From Nectonema munidae (lineage: Eukaryota; Nematomorpha; Nectonematoida; Nectonematidae), in NCBI GenBank assembly GCA_030549495.1, contig JAUIRK010000951.1, positions 434,001 to 498,000 of the forward strand: a DNA stretch of 64,000 nucleotides, given 5' to 3'. The translations under genes were made by a program, and so were the position numbers. The notes beneath the pieces were generated by a model. It was not told the DNA's origin and searched no databases. It worked only from the letters and a program-made list of their open reading frames with translations. Below are positions 34,276 through 45,753 of the stretch, piece after piece. Every line of letters begins with the position of its first letter. Within the stretch, counting starts at the first letter, position 1.

Positions 34276-35480
34276 ATTCGTGTATTTATAAACTATATAT
34301 TTGTTGCAAAATGTGCATTAATTGTTTTCTATATCTTAACTTTCTTGGTCTTTGACTTTAATTATCGAATACCGATCTACTAATTATGTCTGAACTAAAT
34401 CTGTAAGCAAGGCTATGCTGTTTTAGTGACGAACTTTCCACAGTGTCGCTCTTACTGATCTAGGAATCAGTGGAATGTCTATGTCTAACTGCCATAGCTT
34501 TTACAGAATATATATAAGGTCTAGCTTATTGACTTTTTTCAAAATCTTTTTTAGTTAGAAAGATATTTTCAAGGCAGACATTAAATAATTTTGAGCATTT
34601 AGGTTAAATTAATGAAATTTGTCAATTAAGATAATTTAATTTTTTACTTTGACGATCAGTTTTAGAAAACCCCTAAGATATCTGAAAAATAATTAGCTTT
34701 AGTTTGTGTTACTTATAACACATAAAATATTTAATGCTTATTTCTTACAGTAAAGTAAAGTTTTGTATCAATTTTATGTCAATTTTTTTTTAATTGTTTC
34801 ATTTTTGTCTTTTTTTAGTTTTATAATTTTGTCCTTTATAAAATAGTGTCATTTTTAGGTACAAAAAGTTGGCTTTCCTATTTTTAAATGTGTGTTCTAT
34901 AAAAATTACGATCCCATTTCTGATCTGTCGGATATAGGCATGTGTGGAAGCATTTGGCTTGATATATACATTGTCGCTGTAGAAGCGTTGTCAAAATAAC
35001 GGGAGAAAAACAGGGAGAAAATTAGGAAACATTATTATATCGGATATGGCGGTTGTCAAACAATCAAGTTTCATATAAGCAAGAACCAATGGATATTAGG
35101 GTGGTCCTTATTTTTAACATCGTGCCTTTTACGAAAAATTAAGATATTTAAATTTTGAAGGAGAAAACTTGACGTTTTCAGGTAGCTCAAAGCTTTAAAA
35201 TTTTTAATACAGTTATTTTAACAAATTTTATTTTTTTTTAAGATTTAAACCAATTTTTGTTCATAAAATTTAAATAATTATGCCAAAAACAGATCAGAAA
35301 CACTAATTTATCTAATCGAGTCTACACACGTATCTTTACTTTGTTCAAAGCGACCTAACAGAATGGTTCTTGGATTGTTTCTTCCTTACTATTCGCGATT
35401 CGTCTTTTCAAATTATAACAGAAATTTTTCTATTTTGGTAGAAAGCTCGCATTCCGACAAAAGACTACCAAAACTGCCAA
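34276..35480. other. No gene seen
   Basis: AT-rich; no frame or repeat recognised. Confidence 0.4.
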
Positions 35481-36540
35481 ACTAAATTAGAAGCACTTTT
35501 TCAAAGATTGAAGCTTCTCAAGAAAAATAAAAATAGAAAGATTTTAACACAACAAAAAAATAAAAACGCCTTTATGGTAAAAAAAACTTTATTTGAAGGC
35601 GATGTTCCTTCATCAGATAAAAGTGATCGAGTGAAAAAAAAGGTTCAAAAAGAGAAAGATGGTTGTTTTTCAGCTTCCAAACAAAAACCAGGCAGAAAAT
35701 GCGCAGTTACATAAGATTAGCTTTGGACAGTGCGAAAATATCAGATAGAAAATCAACATTTATATTGGCTCAATCATTTGCTAGTTGTTGAAAAAAATCT
35801 CGAAAGCATGGCAATCAATCGTCCAACAATCAGAAGGAAAATAATTCTTCATCGCGCTTTTTGTTTCAAAAAATAGAAGCAGACTTTTCTAGTCAGGTTC
35901 CTTTAGTAGTACATTGGGATAGTAAGTTTTTAGCTGATTTGTCAGTCAAAGAAAAACATGATATAATTCCAGTTCTTGTTTCTGGGAATTGCTAACTGTC
36001 TCTAAAATAGAGTCAGGAACAGAAAAAATCAAACCATAATTAAGGCAATTACAGACTGGAAACTTGAAGAAAATATCAAATCATGTGATACAACTTTGAA
36101 GCATATGATATCAAGTATGTGTTTTGATACAATAAGTTGCTTGCGTGTTAGTTGAAAAATGCTTTGTAAAGAACTATTATGGTTTCTATGTAGGCATCAT
36201 ATAATGGAACTGATTATTATTAGTGTAGTTTTCCTGTCTTGTCTTTGTCCAACATCATCGAATATTGTTTCATTGTTTTAATCGTTTTCAAGAATTTTAG
36301 AAATTTATTGACACTAGTAAATATGAATGTGGAATACAAGATGAAAATGTGAAACCATACATTCAAAATGTTCAAAAAGACATAATAAATTTTGCAAAAA
36401 CATGCTTTAAAAAATATCTACCAAGAGATGATTATAAAGAGTTTCTAGAATGAATTATTCTGTTTTTGGGAAGCAATGAAGAACATAAAATAACTTTCAA
36501 AAAGCCAAAAGCAAAGTATCATGATTGTTGGATGTCCAGA
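35480..36540 (+). pseudogene. Transposase-like fossil of unassigned class
   Basis: Plus-strand pieces in order: a Lys-rich start (35508-35714); 'VPLVVHWDSKFLADLSVKEK' with 'HDIIPVLVSGN' (35890-35990); 'LLWFLCRHHIMELIIISVVF' (36178-36240); 'FIDTSKYECGIQDENVKPYI' (36306 onward); and 'RDDYKEFLELIILFLGSNEE' (36425-36485). I recall the same series (HWDGK.L.., R.PVLVSG, LACRHH.ME, P.DDYKEFLEL..IFLGG) in large uncharacterised arthropod and Hydra protein families linked to transposons. The RHH.E motif would fit an RNase H-like hAT fold, but I cannot place it. It is broken many times. A hAT-like terminus GGTTGAGAACCATTG at about 36910-36925 may be its right end. Confidence 0.5.
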
Positions 36541-36925
36541 ATGTAAAATCAACTTTGGCTCCAGCCTTAGGATTAAGGTGACGGACAATCCAAGAAATAG
36601 TACCTCTATTTGGTAATCTTTTTTTTGATGGTATCTTGTCTTTTTTCCCTGTATATATGGGTATGTGCATATGCGTTTGTGAGTGTGTCCTTGTGCGTAC
36701 ATTGAAGCTTGAAGATGTTATAAAATGTACAAGATTTTTTACATTTTTTTTATATGTTGCATATCTGTCATATAAATTATCCTTGCTATTTTACATAGAA
36801 ACAAAAAAATAAAGGATCATATAATTATCTATACTTCTTACACGTAAATTTTCAGAGCTTTTTCTTAAAAATTTTAGAACGTTACTTGGCTATCGCTAGT
36901 GCCTAGGTTGAGAACCATTGATTTA

Positions 36926-39085
36926 AATCACGTTATGGTTTCTGTTTTTTCAGCTATTTTTCATATTATCAAGACATATATGGTGCGGAGATTTTTAATG
37001 AGAACTTATAGTAGTGTGGTAAGTGTTTGTTTTGGACTCAAAAAATAAAATAGCTGGCGTGGATAAAATGTTCAAGAATACATCGTACTCAGAAAGGTTA
37101 AAAAAGTAAAACTGTAATGCCCATCTTTCAGAAAACCGGAAAACATATCTAGAAGAGCTTTAATTCTTCATTTGAAACGATTGTGTGATGTGCACAAAAG
37201 AATTAGGAAATTGATGGATTGATGGTAATGTGGCATATTGTTTTTTTTTATCTAAAAAACAAAATTCATCTGCTTTTACTTATGCTTTCAGAAGAATTAA
37301 AAAAGCTATACAAAATTTGTATTTGATTGATAGATAATATCTATTCTTTGAGGAACAGAATCAACTAATCTCCTGCTTTCATTTTCAGTGGAATTTTATA
37401 TGTAAGGCAGATCGTTTTCATTTCTTGGTACACGCTTGTCACACGGGTTTATGAAGCTTTTTACTTGTCTAAACCTGAAAGCAATACTTTTCCAAAAGAT
37501 TTTATTTAATAAGTCCTATGGTGTCTTATGTATCATCATTTTTTGAAGCAATTTATTCGAATAAAGAAAAACATTCTCTTGTTTGCATAATTTTTCAGTT
37601 GGAAGCACTGCTTGCTTTTAAAAAATGTCTACAGCTTCCTCTTCTGTTGTGCGAAAGTGCCATTTTTACATTTCCTAGTTGTTAAAATGCTAAATAAATA
37701 ATAAAAAATAAAATTTAAAAAGTTGTGACAAATACCGTTATTTCATTAACATTAGAAATATTATCTTTTACTTGTTGGTTTTGCATCCACCATAACTGAA
37801 TAGAGAGAGAGTTATGGAAGAATATTCTTCCCCTGGATGCAATACTAAGAACTAGAAATTCATCACCAAAATAGTGTGCATGGCCTGCTTTGTTAGAATT
37901 TTGATTTTTATTAATACTTTGGCATTTATTCATTCAAAATTTATTTATTCACCATTGATAATTATTTATGGAGCAATGATATTTATTCATGAGCATGAAT
38001 TTACCTTGTATATAAATTTGTAAAGTCTGAAAATGGCTTTTAGGATAAAATGTTATTCGCCCCCTCCCCCTAGAAGGGAAATTGCTGCCTCACATCTCGC
38101 AACCTTTGTATACACGGGGATGTCCAACCTTCTTCTACGATGGACCAATTTCTAATTATAACTCATTTTTTGGCCTCAACTATGCTGTTTTTTTGAAAAG
38201 TTTAAAATGAAAAATTTAAATACACTCAGCTATAAATTTCTTCCAATAAAATTTATTAAAATTAATGTGATTTCTGACTTTACTTTTTTTTTAAATTTAT
38301 TCTAAATCCTCGTAACTGGACTTCATTATCCAAAAAATTCCTCTTTTTCTTTTCACCTTTGAATGTCGGAAAGATAAATAGTTCAACATTTTTTTTATAA
38401 AAATATAAGCATTTGAAGTTTTGGTATTATTTTAATTCCATTAAATTTGACGGCAAAATCATTGTTTTTTTCACAAACAGATTTACTGATTATTATTAAC
38501 TTAAGGGAACTTACACTTTATAACTATATGGACTTATGAGTTAATTTTTCAAAGAGTATGTATACATTTTCTTTGAATTTTATGTTAAAATTTTTTATTT
38601 AATTTTTTTCTACATTTTGAATTCACAAAAAAACTTTTTAAAATTATTATTATTTTGAATATATGTCGTGAACAAAAAAGGACACAAAAATTAAATCCTA
38701 ATGTTTTTTTCAGTTATTTTATATAAAAATGGGTTGTTTTGAATACCAAGAAAAAATATGAAATAATATACATACATTTCACAAATTAACACTTACCAAT
38801 AAATATAAGTAAAAATACCTTTTCAAATATCAACTGTGAGCAAAAGTAGATTCAACACATGAAACTAATACAACAGAAATTAAGATGATTTTCGCAAAAA
38901 GAAATATAAACCACTTCTGCCCATTCGCAAAGTTCATATTTTGCGTTATAACGTAAGCGCTTTACTTAGCAATTGTTATTTGACACACAAGTTTAAAAAA
39001 CCCTTGATCAAATAAGCTTAGTCCTCAAAACTTGAATCATAGGTGCGTCTAATTAATCTTTTAAATACATCCCTGGTATAAACCG
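36926..39085. other. No gene seen
   Basis: AT-rich with long T runs. A possible hAT-like tip GGGGATGTCCAACCTT occurs near 38117, without a partner. Confidence 0.4.
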
Positions 39086-41030
39086 CTGGTTCTCAACTTT
39101 TTTTTGATGATGACCCATTAAACTTCATCATAATTTTTGCGATCCTATGCCATATAAGAGAAGGAACGAAATTATTGATCTCATTATTTCATGAAAGAGG
39201 TCATGGATTTAAAGTTCAAGGTAAATACTTTTTTTATCCGAAAGAGAATGAAAGTTCTCCCCTTAATATTTAACACTCAATCGCTAAATAATCTTGTAGT
39301 TATTTTTTGTATTCTAGACACCAAGAAAATTGCTTGCCGGTTGGAACTATCCGGTTTGGACCACTGATAGAAAGACGCTCATATTTTTAAATGAAGTTTT
39401 TACTTATATCAGATCATGTGATGTTATTGTATTTACGCAATGTTACGTTATGTTTGAATTTTAGGTATGACTTTGTAAAAAAGCAAACCAGCGATATAAC
39501 ATACATGACGCAGTTGATACGATTCTATCAAAGAAAATTTCCCAAAGAAAAATACCAAAAGTACCTTCTTTCCTTTACCAATACTTTTTTTTTATCTCAA
39601 ATCCTTTTTATTTTGTGAAATCACTCAAGAATGATTTTTTTACCCAATAAGAATATTTCTCCCCCTCTCTCTCTGTCTTTCATCAAAAAAGAATATTTTA
39701 GGATCATATCTGGGACGTGAGAGGGGGGGGGAGGGGACGATGCTCCCTCCTCCAATGTGATTTCAAGAGGGCGAAAAAGCTTTCTAAGCTATGAGAAATT
39801 TCACAAAATATATGTTTTGCACCTTCTCAAGCATTAAACTGTTCTTTAATTAAGAAGTCTTCTGGGGCCAGATTACTAATCAAGATTATAAACGGGGTTT
39901 TGATAAATTGATAATACTTTTCAAATGTTTGTAGATTCGGAAAATAAGGAGAAATTTCTTTACTAAGATATGCTACATGGTGTTTTATGGCCTTTTTATT
40001 TTCATCAACAAATATGTTCAAAAATCCAGTAAAAAATTCCTTTTCTATAAATGCCATAATTCCAGCTTCATTTAAAAAGCTGTCAATTTTTTATGGCAAT
40101 GGAGTACTTGGCCCAAGGTTACGGATAGATTCAAATATGTTCACTAAAAATGATAGGAATATATGTAAATGGACATCAGGAAATTCTACATGCATGTCTC
40201 TAGTTTGCTTTGTAGAAATTGCTGCATTTCTTTCCATAGTATCGCTTCGAAACTTATCTTTTGGAAAGCCAACTCACGTTTAGTACAGCAAGAGTTTTAG
40301 AAACATTTTCTTTGGATAACTCTGAAAACAAACAAGAGTTGAAAGCATTTGCTCCAATTAAATGCTCTGTTTTAAAGGCCTTTTCCCTTCATTGAGAACA
40401 CTTTTCAACCCATCAGTTGTGGTTTTCATTATTAAGGCTTGGCGATGAATACCGCACTGGGTACCAATTACATCTAGAGATTTTAATTAATCAGAGTATA
40501 AAAATTAGAACAAAAAATTGCTAAAGCATAGGTCAGTACACACTCTAAGTGGATGTTCTGACTTAATAACATGTGCTGTTGCCCACCTTGTGAAATATTT
40601 CTCTTGCAGTGGTTCTACTGCTAAGAGTTTTATAAAACAAAAAATTGTCTACCCTGTGCTTGTCACATACATATTGTCCGTGCGATCAATCGTTTCATCA
40701 AGCTGAATTGTAAAAAAGTTAATTTTGAATCAATAAAACCACGGCTCACGTCATCATCATACATCTCTTCTATTAGCCTTCTAACGGTATCATTTTTTTG
40801 TGAAACTACACTGACAGTAGTATTTTTGTAAATTCTTTTGAATTTACGATTTTGTTCTAGTGATAAAAACCTTGGTCTTATATCTGGCTAATCGCTTTGC
40901 TCGTCGTCATTACTTTCAAGATCTAGTACAGGATGGCTAGCTATGAGATTTTCGTCCCAGTCTTTCGAGTCATCATCAGTAGGTAATCAATCTATCATCC
41001 AAGTTTGCTTCTGCATTGCCTATTTTCAGC
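39086..41030 (-). mobile_element. hAT transposon fossil
   Basis: A left terminus CGCTGGTTCTCAACTTTTTT is seen near 39090. The minus strand carries transposase remnants: 'VSQKNDTVRRLIEEMYDDDV' and 'FIDSKLT' (40835-40730), 'IQLDETIDRTDNMYVTSTG' with the first catalytic Asp (40715-40660), and near the end 'MAFIEKEFFTGFLNIFVDEN' and 'ISPYFPNLQTFEKYYQFIKT' (40057-39827). This is a hAT of the ZBED5/FAM200 type. Many stops interrupt it. The right terminus was not found and may lie beyond the pogo element that follows. Confidence 0.6.
39661..39737. repeat. CT-rich and poly-G simple repeats
   Basis: CCCCCTCTCTCTCTGTC at 39661 and GAGGGGGGGGGAGGGG near 39720-39736. Confidence 0.6.
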
Positions 41031-41099
41031 TCTTCAGCTAGTTCGTTAAGTTTTAAGATCATCGTTTTCGGCATTATTTTTTTTTAATTATTGAAGTTC

Positions 41100-42210
41100 A
41101 TAGATGAAAATCCAACTAAAGCAAACGATTTTTCAATATAAGTTTCCTTCATTGTTTCCCAAGCTCAAATTATCCAGTGGATTGATTCGATAAGAGTCAT
41201 CTGACGACAAAGTTCTGCATCTTAATTTTGCATTAACAATTTTAATAAGAAGCGCAGTATTCATTCGTTTTTGATAACGAACTTTAAATGAGGTGATTAT
41301 TCTGGACAAGTGTTTGAAGTAATGAGGTAGTGTTTGGTGGTAGAAACTTAAATGTAATGTTGCTAAGTCGAACATCTTGTATATGGGGAAAAACATTGCC
41401 AAGGAACATATGAATAGTAACTTTCATAGCATTGTTTACTGTGTGTATCCACTCTGTGAATAAATTTGCCGTGATCCAAGCTTTTTTATTCGCTTGATAG
41501 ATAACATGTAAGTTACTCTTGCTAAAATTTTTAAACAACGTGGCTGAATGCTTTTCCTATAAAGATAAAAACAAAATGAGGTTTAAATAAAATAGTACTT
41601 TACCTAAAGTTTTTCCCCTGTTAAGTTACACGCCAACAACACATAATTCTTTTGCTTTTTTCCCCATTTTCACTACTGATCTTGAGCTGAAAGTTTTTTT
41701 TCTGGCAGAGCCCAAAAGAATAAGCAAATCTCATCATAGTTAAATGAATAGTATTTGATTATTTGAGGGGAACGATTTTTAAATTTGGTTACCATGTCTG
41801 TATCCACCCTGTTATTTTCTCCACAGACTTTATATGTATTTCCAGAATAACTGATGCGCCATCTCTCCAACCATCTATTTGATGCTTTATTGCGTATTTT
41901 GAGTTTAGTTGCAAACATAAGTGTTTTTTCTTGAATAATTGGTACTAAGATATTTTTGCATGAGGAGCAGTGCTAATCCACATCTACATCATTTTTATCA
42001 AAAAATTAGAGTTTATTTGTCTCATACTACTGTAAGTAAAAGTTTTTTTGCCAAGTTTATCCCCAAGAGTTGGCTTACCAATATTATATTTTTCAGCAAG
42101 CTGTCTTTGTGATAGTTTAGAAAAAGCATCCGTCTCATTAGCTTTACTTTATTATCAAGTGATGATTCTTGTCGTTAATGTTTTTTGAACTAGGCATAGT
42201 TAAAAACGCC
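41100..42210 (-). pseudogene. pogo/Tigger (CENP-B-like) transposase
   Basis: Minus strand, in order: a helix-turn-helix 'SQRQLAEKYNIGKPTLGDK' (complement of 42110-42050); the CENP-B-type second HTH 'IRNKASNRWLERWRISY' then 'GENNRVDTDMVTKFKNR' (41918-41800); 'YSFNYDEICLFFWALPEKKL' (41755-41690, family: NADETGLF, here the catalytic Asp position reads YDEI); 'NKKAWITANLFTEWIHTVNN' (41490-41430); and 'FKFLPPNTTSLLQTLVQNNH' (41345-41287, family: F.FLPPNTTS..QPMDQGVI, holding a catalytic Asp now replaced). The middle DN.P/A.H motif is degraded ('HMFLGNVFPH'). Frame changes separate the pieces. Tc1/mariner superfamily; the terminal repeats were not identified. Confidence 0.8.
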
Positions 42211-42424
42211 TAAAATAGCTAGTTCGTCTTAAGTTATGCAGATGAAAAATATTACGGCCGCTAAATTTTGAAAGATTTCAAAAGTCATAAAAGATAATTA
42301 AAAATATAGAGAGCACGAATGAATACTGAATGGGCTGATTTTTCATAACTGGCATCGTAATCGAAAACGAGCAAAATTTTACTTTTGTCCCATCACTACA
42401 TTAAACATGTCAACGTTATATGAA

Positions 42425-42543
42425 CCCATTTGCTACCAATGTTCCGAAGAGGAACACGCACACGACTTCAGTAATCTATATTTAATTCTATCCAAATTAG
42501 GAGTTCCTCTGCGTTTCCTTTGGGAACATTGGTACTGAATGGG
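42425..42543. mobile_element. TTAA MITE, copy 1 (diverged)
   Basis: Starts CCCATTTGCTACCAATGTTC, ends (inward) CCCATTCAGTACCAATGTTC, with right flank TTAA and left flank TGAA. The inverted repeats carry TGTTCC/GGAACA. Confidence 0.7.
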
Positions 42544-42547
42544 TTAA

Positions 42548-44064
42548 GATGGCCTCTCAATTTGTTAGTTTAATTTAGAAGCCAGTATATTCGATTTGTA
42601 TTAAATACTAAATCTAAAATTTTTCTATTTTTGCAAGAAGTTGTTGCTTCCGGAGAGAAGATGGAAATTATTATTTTCTCACAAATGTTCAAATATATTG
42701 CTCAATTCTTATCAAGAAATTTGTTCTGCAATCTACTGGCTAAGCGCTAATAAGTTTAACGGAAATCCTCGATTAAAATATTGTATACCATTTGAAAATA
42801 TTTTTCCACTGTAGTAGTGACGTGGTAATAATCCTTCGCGGAGCGATATAGGGAGTCAAGGAATATATTGGGGGAGAAGATCTCTTCTCTAAGGCGGGTG
42901 GAGCAAAATTCACAACATGGTATTTTCGAAGGCATTGTAATTTCACAAAACTTTTTCTGGATCGCAATTCATTATTTTGCTTTTTATATAACTACAGTTC
43001 AAATAATACACTTCAGTTCCTTCCGAGTCTAACTCATTAGTTTTGTTGCAATCATTTTTTGCTCAATTTCCTTCTTTAAAAATAAATTTGAGAATCCTAA
43101 ATGAATAAGGATTCAGTTAACTGGAAACACGGTTTTGAAAATGCCGTTTCACCTTTGGAAATCGTTTTTTAGCGCTTCTTTGACATTTTAGGCAAAAAAT
43201 ATGTACAGAACTTTCCTTACTTAAATCCCCCTGAGCAAGTAAGGTAGAGTATCCCGTCGATATATTGTTATTTACAGACTTCAGAGAGTTCTTATTTTGC
43301 ACTTGACTCCACGTAAATCCTCTACTAAAACAATGCACCCCAAATTATATTATATCCTAAAAATAATTTTGTATCATTTCATTTTATCAAGTACCATATT
43401 GTGCTGAGCCAAGTATTTTAAATTTGTAAATGCTAATTCGGTACTTTTGTTCTATGCTGTTAGTGATTAATTATTCATTTATTTTACCTGTTATTTTATT
43501 TTTTCTTTTAATTAGTGATGGTATTCGATCAAAATTAACTTACTATTACCCAGTGAATAAGGCTGACTGATTCACTAACTTAAACAAATTTATACATATA
43601 AATACTTTTAAACTACGATGATACAATGTATTGTGTAATTATATCTTGTTGCTTTTCCTTTTTTTCCGTTTTCTTGACCAACTACTTTTGTACCTTTTGT
43701 ATATCTATGGACTCAAAATGTTGTCGAAATTAATCCGTCAATCGATCAGTTAAAAGATATTAGGGAATGAATTAACCGACTAACGAAAACATGGCTAACC
43801 ACCATCACTTGTTTTAATCCCTACAAGGAAAAACTTTTTCAAGAAGCGGATGCAAATTTCTATGTATTTTTTAAAAAATGTTTTTAACAGAGTTGTTAAA
43901 ATTCAACCTTAATCTGCACAGCCTATTTACGTTGTTTATTTTTAATGAAAAGCGATGAACCATTGTGCTTAAAAGTTATGGAAGGCGAATTCAAGTTCCA
44001 CTTTCAAATAATGAGGCAAAAGGCGAGTAGCACACTTCAATTTAGTCGATAAAGCGAATATTAA
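42548..44064. other. No confirmed gene
   Basis: A minus-strand frame at 43338-43117 contains 'FCLKCQRSAKKRFPKVKRHF', which could be one zinc finger of a BED or C2H2 type, but there is no supporting context. Confidence 0.3.
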
Positions 44065-44197
44065 CCGGTTATAATAGACCACAGTCGACAAATGTCGACT
44101 TTACAAAAATGTGAATCGTCTGCGTTTATTAATGCTTTTTAATACAAATCTTCTGCTTTATACTAGATATCGTCTGATTATTCTAGTCGTTAACAGG
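44065..44197. mobile_element. TTAA MITE, copy 2 (diverged)
   Basis: Flanked by TTAA at 44061-44064 and 44198-44201. Contains the family body GAATCGTCTGCGTTTATTAA and AGATATCGTCTGATTA. Confidence 0.7.
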
Positions 44198-44201
44198 TTA
44201 A

Positions 44202-45070
44202 TCTATAATTTTGATTTTTATCCCAATTTTCACTGAAAACAAATTGAATTCAATCCTTTTCTACTCACTCCTGTTTTAATAACTTTTAAATCCTTTGCTA
44301 TATGGTCAAGATCTTTTTGGTTTTAAAAATGAAACTTTTGTTGTGCGCTCATCCCTTTTTTCAGTCCCAGGTATCATCGTGATCCGACATATCAGCATCA
44401 CATTTAGATTTCTATGCTCAACATACTGGATGAGCCAATATATTTCACACGAAAATAGTCAGTTTATAGTGTCTTTTAGCCATTTTCAAATTACTGGAAC
44501 AAAGAAAAATATATATGGAAACGTAGAGCAACGTCCCAAAAACAATGCTTGCTCAAAAATTCGATTTATTAAAAAATGATAAAATATTGATCTTTCAAAA
44601 GATAAATAATAGCAAAACGTGTATACTCACTCCTGTTTTGTTTTTGCTACACATCTCCTGCGTTTTACTCCCCAACCCATTCCTTCTCTCCTACCTGGCT
44701 TCTGATGTACCATCGTGTTTCAAAGATCATTTTTTATCGCTATTCCATATGATTACTGTAATGTTTTTTTTTTAACTTTTATATATAATAATAATATATT
44801 TCATTCCTATTTTTCCTTCATTAAATTTGAGGTTCTTCTATCGCCTATATTTAATTTTAAGAAAATTTATTAATCTTGATTGCGGTCCACATTTATCCTT
44901 TGCGTACGAAATCTTCAATCTGAATGGCAGAGTTAAATTTTGTGGGGTAGATGGTTGGTTTGGCAGAGATATACGTACGATCTTTTGCTTCATTTATTTG
45001 TACCTCCCTCTTTTTCGATGATATATTTTACCTTTGGTTTTTTTCAAATTATGACTTAACTCTTATTAGA
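44202..45070. other. No gene seen
   Basis: Two open frames (44295-44579 and 44827-45021) have no recognisable motif or splice support. Confidence 0.35.
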
Positions 45071-45200
45071 TAAAGGTACCGCGGGGTGTTTTCATCGAGA
45101 AGGACATTGATCCGCTTGTGGAAAGTTGGCTTGATGCGGGAGCGAATCCAAGACCTTAAGTTATCGAAACCAGTATCTAACCAACCTCACTCACGCCCCC
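45071..45200 (-). mobile_element. tRNA-like SINE, copy 2
   Basis: Inverse-orientation copy of 34126-34275. Read on the minus strand: GGGCGTGAGTGAGGTTGGTT (A-box region), GGTCTTGGATTCGCTCCCGC (B-box region), CATCAAGCCAACTTTCCAC, ending CCGCGGTACCTTTA. Confidence 0.7.
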
Positions 45201-45619
45201 TTTATTCACTATATTAACTAATATGTATATTGTAGTATCCTTCGTAAATAACGATTTTCAAAGGAAAGGCTATTTTCATCGCCTCATCTTCCATTTGCCA
45301 ATGAGGAGTGCTTGCCTTTATCCTAGTTAAAATAACCAGCATAACTAGTTGCTTATTGTTAATGAAGCTGTTACCTTTAAAAGGTATTTCGTATTACATT
45401 GAATTTCTAATATATTTCTATTTACAGAAATAAACAATTCAAATAAACTGCAAGGCAAACAAATCTAGATGTTTACATTCAATCGTGTATTAGTAGATTA
45501 CTTAAAGAAGCACGAAAAATGTTCTTTAAGAATAGGCGAACACTTATTGAAGCTCAAATAGACAGACGCACTCAGTTGGAAAGAATGTAAAATTGTCGTT
45601 ATAGAAAGGTGGTTGTTAA

Positions 45620-45749
45620 CCCATTTACGACCAATGTTCCTATTTTGGAACATAAGTAATTTCATCTTCGTCTGCTTTTTTCAATGACTTTGAATATAAA
45701 TCGTCTGCGTTTTTTTAGATATCGTCTGCTTTGATTGGTCTTAAATGGG
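45620..45749 (+). mobile_element. TTAA MITE, copy 3 (well kept)
   Basis: 130 bp between TTAA at 45616-45619 and 45750-45753. Ends CCCATTTACGACCAATGTTC and, inward from the right, CCCATTTAAGACCAATCAAA. The body contains TTTTGGAACATAAGTAATTT and two ATCGTCTGC motifs. Confidence 0.9.
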
Positions 45750-45753
45750 TTAA

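Noticed and set aside
45071-45200. CRISPR-like or clustered direct repeat
   Set aside because: Single SINE copy; the window is eukaryotic and no spaced identical repeats occur.
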